This document shows, in pieces, positions 24,481 to 33,015 of a DNA stretch of 34,265 nucleotides. The position numbers and the translations under genes were made by a program. The stretch is from Paracoccaceae bacterium (GTDB taxonomy: Bacteria > Pseudomonadota > Alphaproteobacteria > Rhodobacterales > Rhodobacteraceae): contig JAIXZY010000031.1 of assembly GCA_027489355.1 (NCBI GenBank), positions 1 through 34,265 of the forward strand, written 5' to 3'. Numbering within the stretch: position 1 is the stretch's first letter; each line of letters begins with the position of its first letter. The notes under the pieces were generated by a model. It saw only the letters and a program-made list of their open reading frames with translations. It was not told where the DNA came from and did not search any database.

Positions 24481-27042
24481 ATGTCCGAGCAGAAGACCGT
24501 CTACCTGGCAGACTACCAGCCCTTCACCCACGTCGTCGACAGTGTGGACCTGACCTTTCGCCTGCACCCCACGGCAACGCGCGTCCTGGCGCGATTGACC
24601 CTGCGGCCCAATCCCGACCGTCCCGGCCGGAATGACCTCCGGCTCGACGGCGAGGGGGTGACGCTGATCTCCTGCTCCCTGGACGGGCAGCCCGTTACCC
24701 CAAGGACTGACGCCCAGTCCCTGACCATCGCCGCAAGCGATCTTCCCGAAGCCCCCTTCACCCTGGAGACCGAGGTCGAGATCGCGCCCGAGGCGAACAC
24801 CGCGCTGGAAGGGCTCTACATGTCCAAAGGCATGTACTGCACCCAATGCGAGGCCGAGGGCTTCCGCAAGATCACCTACTATCCCGACCGCCCCGACGTG
24901 ATGTCGCGCTTCAAGGTCCGCATCGAATCCGACCTTCCCGTCCTTCTGTCGAACGGCAATCCCGTAGCCAGCGGCAAGGGCTGGGCGGAATGGGACGACC
25001 CCTGGCCAAAACCCGCCTACCTCTTCGCCCTCGTCGCCGGCGACCTCCGCGCGCATTCGGCCAAGTTCACCACCGCCTCGGGTCGCCCAGTCGACCTGCA
25101 CATCTGGGTCCGCCCGGGGGATGAGGACCGCTGCGCCTATGCGATGGACAGCCTGATCCGGTCGATGCGCTGGGACGAACAGATCTATGGCCGGGAATAC
25201 GACCTCGACGTATTCAACATCGTCGCCGTCGACGACTTCAACATGGGCGCGATGGAGAACAAGGGGCTGAACATCTTCAACTCCCGCTACGTTCTGGCTT
25301 CCCCGGAAACCGCCACCGACGACGACTATGCCCGGATCGAGGCGATCATCGCGCATGAATACTTCCACAACTGGACCGGTAACCGCATCACCTGCCGCGA
25401 CTGGTTCCAGCTCTGCCTGAAGGAAGGCCTCACCGTCTTCCGCGACCACCAGTTCTCGGGCGACATGCGGTCAGCCGCCGTGCGCCGGATCGAGGATGTG
25501 GTCACGCTCCGCGCCCGCCAGTTCCGCGAGGATGACGGCCCGCTCGCCCATCCGGTGCGGCCGGAAAGCTTCATCGAGATCAACAATTTCTACACTGCCA
25601 CCGTCTACGAGAAAGGGGCCGAGGTCATCGGGATGCTGAAATCCCTGGTGGGCGACCAGGGTTACAAGCGTGCCCTCGACCTTTACTTCGACCGCCACGA
25701 CGGCGACGCCGCCACCATCGAGGACTGGCTCAAGGTCTTCGAGGACGCCACCGACCGCGACCTGTCGCAGTTCAAGCTCTGGTACTCCGAGGCCGGGACC
25801 CCCCGGCTGAAGGTCACCGACCATTGGGACAACGGCGTCTACACGCTGACCTTCACCCAGACCAATCCCCCGACCCCCGGTCAGCCGGAAAAGCAGCCGA
25901 AGGTCATCCCGATCAAGGTCGGGCTTCTCAACCCCAACGGCGACGAAGTCGTGCCGACGATCATGCTCGAGATGACGCGCGCCAGGCAGTCCTTCCGCTT
26001 CGAAGGCCTGGCCGCGAAACCCGTGCCGTCCATCCTGCGCGGCTTCTCGGCGCCCGTCATCCTTGACCGCAAACCCGCGCCGGGCGAACGCGCTTTCCTC
26101 CTGGCCCACGACACCGACGCCTTCAACAAGTGGGAGGCGGGCCGCGCGCTGGCGAAAGAGGTGATGGCCGAGATGGCGCTGAAGGGCACGCCGGTCCGCA
26201 ACGACTGGCTCGACGCCCTGGCCGCCGTGACCTTCGACGACACGCTCGACCCGGCCTTCCGCGCGCTCTGCCTGCGCCTGCCGGGAGAGGACGACCTTGC
26301 GCAAACCATCCACGCGATGGGCCGCATCCCGGACCCTGCCAAGATCCACGCCGCCCGGCGCGAGATGGCAGGGGCGCTCGCGATCCGCCTGGGCGACGGA
26401 TTGTCACGCCTCTACAAGGACCTGGACGACAATGCGCCCTTCTCGCCTTCTGCCGCGCAGGCGGGCCGCCGGGCGCTGAAGATCGCCGCGCTTCACCTTC
26501 TCACCCGCAGGGACGGCGGCAAGCTTGCCGCCTCGGCCTTCGCCCGCGCCCGCAGCATGACCGAGGAGATCGGCGCTCTGGCGGCCCTTCTCGACATCCA
26601 CCAGGGGCAGGCCGAACTGACCTCCTTCGCCGCACGCTGGGGCCGTGACGCGAATGTCATGGACAAGTGGTATGCCCTGCAGATTGCCACCGCAGACCCC
26701 GGCGATGCCGCCGCGGTCGCCGACCGGCTGATCCAGACGCCAGGATTCGACTGGAAGAACCCCAACCGCTTCCGCACCGTGATCGGCGCACTGGCGGCGA
26801 ACCACGCCGGGTTCCATCACCGTTCTGGCGCGGGCTACCGGCTGGTTGCCGACTGGCTTCTCAAGCTTGACCCGCTGAACCCGCAGACGGCAGCCCGCGT
26901 CTCGACCGCGTTCGAGACCTGGCCGCGCTATGACGCCACCCGCCGCAAGCGCGCAAAGGCGGAACTGGAACGAATGCTGGCCGCGCCGGCCCTGTCGGGC
27001 GACCTGCGCGAGATGGTGGAACGGATGCTGGCGGCGGGCTAG
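24481..27042 (+). CDS. pepN: Aminopeptidase N (M1 family)
   Basis: An 853-residue M1 metallo-aminopeptidase close in length to E. coli PepN (870). The substrate-anchoring GAMEN motif is at 256-260. The zinc site is HEYFH at 292-296 with the third ligand Glu315 in LKEGLTVF. The N-terminal beta domain, catalytic domain, beta-sandwich (about 435-530) and C-terminal helical domain are all present. It cleaves N-terminal residues from peptides in the cytoplasm, with broad specificity. AAAGGGAG sits 7 nt before the ATG at 24481; the open frame to 24433 is not supported. It is divergent from the photolyase gene and ends 4 nt from the convergent lipoprotein gene. Confidence 0.97.
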   Translation: MSEQKTVYLADYQPFTHVVDSVDLTFRLHPTATRVLARLTLRPNPDRPGRNDLRLDGEGVTLISCSLDGQPVTPRTDAQSLTIAASDLPEAPFTLETEVEIAPEANTALEGLYMSKGMYCTQCEAEGFRKITYYPDRPDVMSRFKVRIESDLPVLLSNGNPVASGKGWAEWDDPWPKPAYLFALVAGDLRAHSAKFTTASGRPVDLHIWVRPGDEDRCAYAMDSLIRSMRWDEQIYGREYDLDVFNIVAVDDFNMGAMENKGLNIFNSRYVLASPETATDDDYARIEAIIAHEYFHNWTGNRITCRDWFQLCLKEGLTVFRDHQFSGDMRSAAVRRIEDVVTLRARQFREDDGPLAHPVRPESFIEINNFYTATVYEKGAEVIGMLKSLVGDQGYKRALDLYFDRHDGDAATIEDWLKVFEDATDRDLSQFKLWYSEAGTPRLKVTDHWDNGVYTLTFTQTNPPTPGQPEKQPKVIPIKVGLLNPNGDEVVPTIMLEMTRARQSFRFEGLAAKPVPSILRGFSAPVILDRKPAPGERAFLLAHDTDAFNKWEAGRALAKEVMAEMALKGTPVRNDWLDALAAVTFDDTLDPAFRALCLRLPGEDDLAQTIHAMGRIPDPAKIHAARREMAGALAIRLGDGLSRLYKDLDDNAPFSPSAAQAGRRALKIAALHLLTRRDGGKLAASAFARARSMTEEIGALAALLDIHQGQAELTSFAARWGRDANVMDKWYALQIATADPGDAAAVADRLIQTPGFDWKNPNRFRTVIGALAANHAGFHHRSGAGYRLVADWLLKLDPLNPQTAARVSTAFETWPRYDATRRKRAKAELERMLAAPALSGDLREMVERMLAAG

Positions 27043-27046
27043 GGCC

Positions 27047-27640
27047 TCAGCCCGCCTTGCAGTACGGCTGCTGGCGCGTCCAGGCGGCCATGGCCGACCG
27101 CTTCTCGCTGGAGCGCAGCGGCGCCCAGTCGCGGCCGATGCCGCGGTTGCCGCCACCGGCCACCAGCCCGTCCTTGGCGACCTGCTCGGACATGATCTCG
27201 ACCGCGCATTCCAGGTTGGCCCCGCCATCCTTCAGCGCGCCGGCCGACGTCGCCTCGCAGCCGTAGTTCGCCGCCGACCGGGGCGAAATCTGCATCAGGC
27301 CGATCCAGCGCCCGCCGCCGCCCGAGGCCTTCTCGTTCCAGGTGGATTCGTATTTCGCCACCGCCGACAGCAGCCCTGCCCAGAAGGCGCGGCGCTCTTC
27401 GACGGATGCATCGTGGTAGCCGGGGCACCAGGTGTCGATGTCGGCAGGCACGCGCTCGGACAGGAGCTGATCCTTGGTTGACAGGGCCGTAAGCGTCGAT
27501 TCGGTCCATTCCTCGGCCTCGGGATGGTGGTCCCATTGCATCGGAGGCGCCACGAAGGACATCGAATCCTCGGGCTTCGACTGGACGCAGGCAACCAGCG
27601 AAGTGGTTGCCAACACACCGAAAATTACACGCAGCAGCAT
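27047..27640 (-). CDS. Lytic transglycosylase-like (SLT) lipoprotein
   Basis: A 197-residue lipoprotein. The signal MLLRVIFGVLATTSLVAC gives lipid Cys18. The lysozyme-like SLT core has a catalytic-glutamate candidate Glu98 in AVAKYESTWN, then GGGGRWIGLMQISPRSAANYGC at about 107-128, with the GLMQIS motif typical of SLT enzymes, and NLECAVEIM further on. Cys128 and a later Cys may form disulfides in the periplasm. It probably cleaves peptidoglycan between MurNAc and GlcNAc. It is short compared with Slt70 or MltC and lacks extra domains. AGGTGA precedes the ATG. It is divergent from the 401-residue gene and convergent with pepN. Confidence 0.82.
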   Translation of the reverse strand: MLLRVIFGVLATTSLVACVQSKPEDSMSFVAPPMQWDHHPEAEEWTESTLTALSTKDQLLSERVPADIDTWCPGYHDASVEERRAFWAGLLSAVAKYESTWNEKASGGGGRWIGLMQISPRSAANYGCEATSAGALKDGGANLECAVEIMSEQVAKDGLVAGGGNRGIGRDWAPLRSSEKRSAMAAWTRQQPYCKAG

Positions 27641-27741
27641 GACGAGGTCACCTGAAGATCACCGCATTTCCATTTTTCCGCCCCGATCATGCGTCAGATT
27701 CGACAGCGGAACGGGCGAAACCAGCCCGGGGGGCGAGTCGG

Positions 27742-28947
27742 ATGCTAGTTACACCGTCACTGATGCACGTGAACACCCGCGCGGGCCGGGGTCGGCAAGA
27801 AGACGCCGTCCTGCTGCGCCCCCTTGCTGGCTCCTCGGCCGAGCTTCTGGATGGGTTGACCGCCGATCAGGTGCTTGCGCGGGTCGATGTTCCGGTGATG
27901 CGGATCGGCCCGGAAAAGACCGAATGGCAATGCGTGCGCGACGATCATGCCGCGATGGCCGAGGCCGGGGAATGGGCCGACCTGCTCGAGGCGCTGCGCT
28001 ATACCGACCAGGAACGGGTGATGGCCTCGGGCGGCCGCCGCGTGGCCCCGCTGATCAGCGAAGGAATGCGTGCGGGTCTCACCCGGGCCATTGCGCAGGG
28101 CGACTGGATCAGCGCCAAGGCTGAACTTGCCGTGTTGGAAGAGGTCTACGATCGCCACTCGGAAGACTACTGCGCCGCGCAGGTCCTGGCCCAGGCCCAT
28201 GTCGACCTCGCCAACGCCCGGCGCAGCCCGACCGCCGCGCACCTGTCGCGAGACGACTGGGCCGAGGCCGCGTCGCATTACGAACAGGCCGAGCTTCTGG
28301 TCACGCTTTTCGATCCGATCGAAGAGATGTCGCCCCTGCTTGCCGCCACCCGCTATGCGCTGGTCCCCGGGATCGAGGATGGCGGATCGGTCTGCCGCGA
28401 ATGGTATGAGGACTGGGTCGACCTCGACCCCGAGGATGCCGCGGTCCACGCTGCCCATGCGGTGAACATGCTTCCGGGCTGGTACGGCTCGCTCACGGCC
28501 TTCGAGAAAGAGGCCCGTCGCGCCGTGCGCCTGACCGACGGCGTGACCGGCAAGGCCGCCTACGCCGTCTTCCACATCGCCGCGGCCGAAGCTCTGGGTG
28601 ATCTGGCGCCCACGCTGGACCACGAATACTTCTTCGAGGCCCTGGCCGATTACCAGTCCGCCACCGGCTGCCAGTTGCGGGCGAATGTCACGGCGGATCT
28701 TCTGTCCGGCATGGCGCTGGCCTTCCGCAAGGCTGGTCCGACCGCCGCCTGGCACCTGACCAAGACCCGCGCCGCGCTGTCCGACGTGCTCTGGAACCGC
28801 CTGCGCGAGATCCAGCTTGACTGCTGGAACACCGACAGCCAGGCGCTCGCCTTCGCGATGGCCGAGGTGTTCGGTCCCGCCCTGAAACGCGGCGCGCGGA
28901 TCGTGCGTCGCGGCGACGGCCTTGGCACGCTGGTGCGCCGTACCTGA
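27742..28947 (+). CDS. Conserved-looking protein of unknown function, all-helical
   Basis: A 401-residue protein I do not recognise. No signal peptide or membrane segment is visible. Most of it reads as amphipathic helices in roughly 35-40 residue units (for example GDWISAKAELAVLEEVYDRHSEDYCAAQVLAQAHVD and DDWAEAASHYEQAELLVTLFDP), which suggests a TPR-like solenoid. Distinct features are WQCVRDDHAAMAEAGEWADLLEALR near 62-86, a VCREWYEDWVDLDPEDAAVHAAHAVNMLPGWYGS block near 216-249 that looks conserved, and a basic tail ARIVRRGDGLGTLVRRT. A G-rich stretch and GAG lie before the ATG; an ATG seven codons in is an alternative. It is followed 66 nt later by gatB. Base composition matches its neighbours. 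Confidence 0.7.
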   Translation: MLVTPSLMHVNTRAGRGRQEDAVLLRPLAGSSAELLDGLTADQVLARVDVPVMRIGPEKTEWQCVRDDHAAMAEAGEWADLLEALRYTDQERVMASGGRRVAPLISEGMRAGLTRAIAQGDWISAKAELAVLEEVYDRHSEDYCAAQVLAQAHVDLANARRSPTAAHLSRDDWAEAASHYEQAELLVTLFDPIEEMSPLLAATRYALVPGIEDGGSVCREWYEDWVDLDPEDAAVHAAHAVNMLPGWYGSLTAFEKEARRAVRLTDGVTGKAAYAVFHIAAAEALGDLAPTLDHEYFFEALADYQSATGCQLRANVTADLLSGMALAFRKAGPTAAWHLTKTRAALSDVLWNRLREIQLDCWNTDSQALAFAMAEVFGPALKRGARIVRRGDGLGTLVRRT

Positions 28948-29013
28948 GCCCCTGCCTCTTGCCCCGGGCGGCCTCGCGGCCTAAACCCGGCCCAAGACCA
29001 TTCGGAGGCTTCC

Positions 29014-30525
29014 ATGCTTGACCTGACCTACACCGCGCCCGCGCCCAAGGTAATCGCCGGGGCCAAGCACGACTGGGAGTTGGTGATCGGGATGGAAATC
29101 CACGCCCAGGTGTCCTCGAACGCCAAGCTCTTCTCCGGTGCCTCCACCGCCTTCGGGGCCGAGCCGAACTCCAACGTCTCCTTCATCGATTGCGCGATGC
29201 CGGGGATGCTGCCGGTCATCAACGAATTCTGCGTCGAACAGGCGGTCCGCACCGGCCTTGGCCTCAAGGCGCAGATCAACCTGGTCTCGGCCTTCGACCG
29301 CAAGAACTACTTCTACCCCGACCTGCCGCAGGGCTACCAGATCAGCCAGCTTTACCACCCCATCGTGGGCGAGGGCGAGGTGATCGTGGAAATGGCCCCC
29401 GGCGTCGCCCGCCGCGTCCGGATCGAGCGTATCCACCTCGAACAGGACGCCGGGAAATCCATCCACGACATGGACCCGAACCTCAGCTTCGTCGACTTCA
29501 ACCGGACGGGTGTCGCGCTGATGGAGATCGTCTCCCGCCCCGACATCCGGGGGCCGGAAGAAGCCGCGGCCTATGTCACGAAGCTCCGCCAGATCCTGCG
29601 CTATCTCGGCACCTGCGACGGCAACATGCAGAACGGCAACCTCCGCGCCGACGTGAACGTTTCTGTCTGCCGCCCCGGCCAGTATGAGAAATACCAGGCC
29701 ACCGAGGACTTTTCGCATCTGGGAACCCGCTGCGAAATCAAGAACATGAACTCGATGCGCTTCATCCAGGCCGCCATCGAGTATGAGGCCCGCCGCCAGA
29801 TCGCCATCATCGAGGACGGCGGCCAGGTCGTGCAGGAAACCCGCCTCTACGACCCCGACAAGAACGAAACCCGCTCCATGCGGTCGAAGGAAGAGGCGCA
29901 TGATTACCGCTACTTCCCCGACCCCGACCTTCTCCCGTTGGAGATCGAGCAGGCCTGGGTCGACGACGTCGCCGCCCGGATGCCGGAACTCCCCGACGCC
30001 AAGAAGGCGCGTTTCATGGCCGACTACGGCCTGACCGACTATGACGCCAACGTGCTGACCGCCGAACTGGTCAGCGCGCGCTATTTCGACGAGGTGGCCA
30101 AGGGCCGCGACGGCAAGATGGCCGCGAACTGGGTCATCAACGAGCTGTTCGGCCGCCTGAAGAAGGAAGGCCACGACATTACCGAAAGCCCGGTCTCGGC
30201 CGCGCAACTGGGCGGGATCATCGACCTGATCGCGGCCGGCACGATCAGCGGCAAGATGGCCAAGGACCTGTTCGAGATCATCTACACCGAAGGCGGCGAC
30301 CCGGCCGAGGTGGCGCAGGCCCGGGGCATGCAGCAGGTCACCGACACCGGCGCCATCGGGAAGGCAGTGGACGAGATCATTGCCGCCAACCCGGAACAGG
30401 TGGCGAAAGCCAAGGCCAACCCCAAGCTCGCGGGCTGGTTCACCGGCCAGGTCATCAAGGCCTCGGGCGGGAAGGCCAATCCGGCCACCGTCAACGCTCT
30501 CGTCGCGCAGAAGCTGGGGCTCTAA
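29014..30525 (+). CDS. gatB: Aspartyl/glutamyl-tRNA amidotransferase subunit B
   Basis: A 503-residue GatB, the tRNA-binding kinase subunit of GatCAB, which converts Glu-tRNA(Gln) or Asp-tRNA(Asn) to the amidated forms. The cradle domain starts [22 protein letters not shown] at 21-42. Typical blocks are [63 protein letters not shown] and [12 protein letters not shown]. The YqeY-like tail (about 355-500) ends [27 protein letters not shown] lies 5 nt before the ATG. gatA and gatC are not in the window. A stem-loop follows the stop. Confidence 0.97.
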   Translation: MLDLTYTAPAPKVIAGAKHDWELVIGMEIHAQVSSNAKLFSGASTAFGAEPNSNVSFIDCAMPGMLPVINEFCVEQAVRTGLGLKAQINLVSAFDRKNYFYPDLPQGYQISQLYHPIVGEGEVIVEMAPGVARRVRIERIHLEQDAGKSIHDMDPNLSFVDFNRTGVALMEIVSRPDIRGPEEAAAYVTKLRQILRYLGTCDGNMQNGNLRADVNVSVCRPGQYEKYQATEDFSHLGTRCEIKNMNSMRFIQAAIEYEARRQIAIIEDGGQVVQETRLYDPDKNETRSMRSKEEAHDYRYFPDPDLLPLEIEQAWVDDVAARMPELPDAKKARFMADYGLTDYDANVLTAELVSARYFDEVAKGRDGKMAANWVINELFGRLKKEGHDITESPVSAAQLGGIIDLIAAGTISGKMAKDLFEIIYTEGGDPAEVAQARGMQQVTDTGAIGKAVDEIIAANPEQVAKAKANPKLAGWFTGQVIKASGGKANPATVNALVAQKLGL

Positions 30526-30573
30526 GGCCCCGGCGGCGCAGCGCAGGCGCGGTTCTGCCGGGAAAGCTTCCGT

Positions 30574-30600
30574 GATTTGCGGCAAGCCGCAGAATCTTCT
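30574..30600 (+). terminator. Possible terminator stem-loop after gatB
   Basis: TGCGGC and GCCGCA (30578-30591) pair around AA. The stem is extended by GATT (30574-30577) and AATC (30593-30596) with one bulged G. It is followed by TTCT, a poor U tract, so termination may be partial and the DUF4177 gene could still be read from the gatB transcript. Confidence 0.45.
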
Positions 30601-30632
30601 AGGGTTTCCCCGGACAGTGCGGGAGCAGCCGG

Positions 30633-31016
30633 ATGCAGCGTTTTGAATACAAGGTCATTCCGGCCCCCAAGCGGGGCGAAAAGGCGCGGGGCGTCAAGAC
30701 GACCGAGGACCGCTTCGCTCTCGCGCTCACCACCCTGATGAACCAGCTCGGCGCCGAAGGCTGGGACTACGTCCGCGCCGACTCGCTGCCCTGCGAGGAA
30801 CGGACGGGCTTCACCAGCACCAAGACCACGTTCCAGAACGTGCTGGTGTTCCGGCGGGTGATCGCAGCGCAGTCGGCGGACGCTGCCGGTCCCGCCCGGC
30901 TGCTCTTGCAGGAACCCGCTCCCGCCGCCGCGCCGCGCCTTGGTCCGGCCGACACCCCGGCGTCTGGCAAGGCGCCCGCGCTGGGACCGGCGAAACCCGA
31001 CCTCGCGGCCGAGTGA
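30633..31016 (+). CDS. DUF4177 domain protein
   Basis: A 127-residue protein with an N-terminal DUF4177-type unit (about 1-77): MQRFEYKVIPAPKRGEK, then ALALTTLMNQLGAEGWDYVRADSLPCEE and TTFQNVLVFRR. The family is a small ferredoxin-like fold of unknown function. The tail (78-127) is low-complexity, rich in Ala and Pro, and probably disordered. GGAG precedes the ATG. It lies 107 nt after gatB. Its TGA abuts the stop of the convergent aminotransferase gene in a TGATCA palindrome. Confidence 0.85.
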   Translation: MQRFEYKVIPAPKRGEKARGVKTTEDRFALALTTLMNQLGAEGWDYVRADSLPCEERTGFTSTKTTFQNVLVFRRVIAAQSADAAGPARLLLQEPAPAAAPRLGPADTPASGKAPALGPAKPDLAAE

Positions 31017-32117
31017 TCAGCCCGCGGCCTTCAGCGCCAGTGGTAGGGTTTCTTCAAGGATATCAAGCGCCTGGTCGTCGCCCAGGCTGACGCGGATGCA
31101 GCGGTCCAGCGGGGATACGCCGGGCATCCGGATGAACACCCCCAGCGCACCCAGTTCCGCCAGCACCCGCTTCGCATGGTCCCCATCCCGTCCGCAGTCA
31201 ATGGTGACGAAGTTGGTTGCCGAGGGCAGGGGGCGCAGCCCGCTCGCCACCGCGATCCCCGCCAGCCGCGCCCGCGCCGTCACCGTCCGCGCCTGCACCG
31301 CGCGCAGCCAGTCCTGATCCGCCAGCGCCGCCAGCGCCCCGGCCTGGCTGATCCGACCCATTCCGAAATGATCGCGCACCTTGTCGAAGGCCAGCGCCAG
31401 TTCGGGATTGGTCAGCGCATAGCCAACCCGCGCCCCCGCCAACCCGTAGCCTTTCGAAAAGGTCCGCATCCGGATCACCTGCGGATGATCCGCCGCAATC
31501 CTGGGCACCGTCCCCTCGGGCGCCAGATCGGCATAGGCCTCGTCCAGGATCAGAAGCGCACGATCGGGCAGGTTGGCGACCATGTCCTCCACCACCGAGG
31601 CCGGATGGTGGCTGCCCATCGGGTTGTCGGGGTTGGCGAAGTAGATCAGCTTCGCCCCAAGGGATTTCGCGGTGGAAACAAGGGCTTCCGGGTCCTCATT
31701 GTCGCCCCTGTAGGGAACGCGGGTCAACGCTCCGCCATATCCTGCCACGTGGAAGTTGAAGGTCGGATAGGCACCAAGGCTGGTCACCACCGGCGTCCCC
31801 GGCTCCAGCACAAGCCGGCAGACGAGGCCCAGAAGCCCATCGATCCCCGGACCCACGGCGACATGTGCGGGCGTCACGCCGTGATGGCGGGCAAGTGCCT
31901 GTTTCAGATCGTGGTTTTCCGGGTCGCCGTACATCCAGGCGCCCTGCGCGGCCTCTTGCATCGCGGCGACAGCCTTGGGCGAGGGGCCGAAGAGGCTCTC
32001 GTTGGCACCCAGCCTTGCACGGAATGGAATGCCCGTGCGGCGCTCCAGAGCCTCGGGGCCGGTGAACGGGACGGTGGAGGGCAGGGCGGCGGCGTGCGGT
32101 GTCAGGAAGCGGCTCAT
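31017..32117 (-). CDS. PLP-dependent aminotransferase, HisC-like
   Basis: A 366-residue class I/II aminotransferase. The PLP lysine is Lys222 in RTFSKGYGLAGARVGYAL. Other cofactor residues are Asn165 in ANPDNPMG, Asp192 and Tyr195 in LDEAYADL, and Arg230. The N-terminal RLGANESLFGPSP and overall pattern are those of histidinol-phosphate aminotransferase and related aromatic or phosphorylated substrate enzymes. There is no other his gene here, so the true substrate may be an aromatic amino acid or another acid; histidinol phosphate is not proven. The ATG at 32117 gives family length; a frame extending to 32153 is possible, and neither start has a good ribosome site. It is 39 nt downstream of the DUF1992 gene. 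Confidence 0.9.
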   Translation of the reverse strand: MSRFLTPHAAALPSTVPFTGPEALERRTGIPFRARLGANESLFGPSPKAVAAMQEAAQGAWMYGDPENHDLKQALARHHGVTPAHVAVGPGIDGLLGLVCRLVLEPGTPVVTSLGAYPTFNFHVAGYGGALTRVPYRGDNEDPEALVSTAKSLGAKLIYFANPDNPMGSHHPASVVEDMVANLPDRALLILDEAYADLAPEGTVPRIAADHPQVIRMRTFSKGYGLAGARVGYALTNPELALAFDKVRDHFGMGRISQAGALAALADQDWLRAVQARTVTARARLAGIAVASGLRPLPSATNFVTIDCGRDGDHAKRVLAELGALGVFIRMPGVSPLDRCIRVSLGDDQALDILEETLPLALKAAG

Positions 32118-32156
32118 GGCCGCGAAGCTGGCACGGGGCCAAGGCCCACGCAAGCC

Positions 32157-32486
32157 CTAGCGCAGGAACTTGCGGCGGCTTTCCTCGGCGATGGCCTGCA
32201 GCATCTCAAGCCGCGCCAGTTCGGCCAGCGCGGCTTTGCGCTCGCCCGCGTCGGTCAGCGCCGCCAGCCTTTCTCGTTGCGCGGCGACCTGTTTCTTCAA
32301 CGTGATTTCCTCAGGCAGCACCCCCGCCTCGGCCATGATGCGGAACCCCACCGCGTCGCCGGGCGAGACGAAGGCATCGCCAGGTCGGTCGGGCAACGGC
32401 TTTCCCTCGCCCTCCAGCCCCTGCAACTCGCCCTTCAGGCGGGCCTTCTGGATCTGGCGCTCGGCCAACCGGGACAGCCAGGACAT
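32157..32486 (-). CDS. DUF1992 (DnaJ homologue subfamily C28-like) domain protein
   Basis: A 109-residue protein with the DUF1992 pattern at the N-terminus: LAERQIQKARLKGELQGLEGEGKPLPDRPGDA, then RIMAEAGVLPEEITLKKQVAAQRERLAAL, and a helical tail ending AEESRRKFLR. The domain is widespread in bacteria, and in eukaryotes it is found in DNAJC28. Its function is unknown, and the eukaryotic J domain is absent here. It precedes the aminotransferase by 39 nt on the same strand, so the two are probably co-transcribed. Confidence 0.88.
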   Translation of the reverse strand: MSWLSRLAERQIQKARLKGELQGLEGEGKPLPDRPGDAFVSPGDAVGFRIMAEAGVLPEEITLKKQVAAQRERLAALTDAGERKAALAELARLEMLQAIAEESRRKFLR

Positions 32487-32536
32487 CGCGTCACCTCCAC
32501 GTCAAAGGTGGGCGCAACCGGTGCCGAGGGCAAGGT

Positions 32537-32947
32537 TCATCCGGGCGGGTTGTAGTTCACGGTCACCTGATAGTCGTCCAGCCGGGGCTCTCGCCCCAGT
32601 TTCGCCAGCTCCTCGGTCGAGCGCGCAAGTCCGATCAGCCCGAAGGTCAGCCCGGCGGCATCGGCGAGGTCGCGGGCATCGTCGCACTGGTTGCACAGGA
32701 CGATCTCCTGCCTGGCCGTCGGGGTCGAGACGGTAAGTTCGACACGGATCATCCCCGCCCAGACGCAATCCACCCCGGCCGGGCAGCGCTGGTCCGCGAC
32801 CTCGGTCACTGTCAGGGTAATGTCGGTGTCGGGGACCGCCGTGGGTTCGCCGCCGGTCAAAGTCAGCTGCGGGAAGACCTGCGGCGTCAGCGCGCAAGAG
32901 GCGGTGGCAAGGCCGATCAGGGCCAGGGTCGCAAGGGTTAGGCGCAT
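32537..32947 (-). CDS. Small putative lipoprotein with RCPxxVxCVWAG motif
   Basis: A 136-residue protein with a lipoprotein signal MRLTLATLALIGLATASC (lipid Cys18). The mature part has the motif DQRCPAGVDCVWAGMIRVEL at about 52-71, which I recall from other small bacterial envelope proteins (CP..V.C.WAG). The two cysteines there, plus a CNQC pair near 84-87, could form disulfides or bind metal. Beta-strand sequence dominates, and it ends LDDYQVTVNYNPPG. AAGGAAA precedes the ATG. It lies 50 nt upstream of the DUF1992 gene and 68 nt downstream of valS, all on the minus strand. Function unknown. Confidence 0.8.
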   Translation of the reverse strand: MRLTLATLALIGLATASCALTPQVFPQLTLTGGEPTAVPDTDITLTVTEVADQRCPAGVDCVWAGMIRVELTVSTPTARQEIVLCNQCDDARDLADAAGLTFGLIGLARSTEELAKLGREPRLDDYQVTVNYNPPG

Positions 32948-33015
32948 CGGATTTCCTTTCCGGGGTTGGCATCAGTCTGACGCACCGGCCCCGGAAAGGC
33001 TTGGGTCGGTTTTCC

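Noticed and set aside
31017-32117. Naming the aminotransferase hisC
   Set aside because: The PLP motifs fit HisC, but there are no his neighbours, and related enzymes with other substrates share the same motifs.
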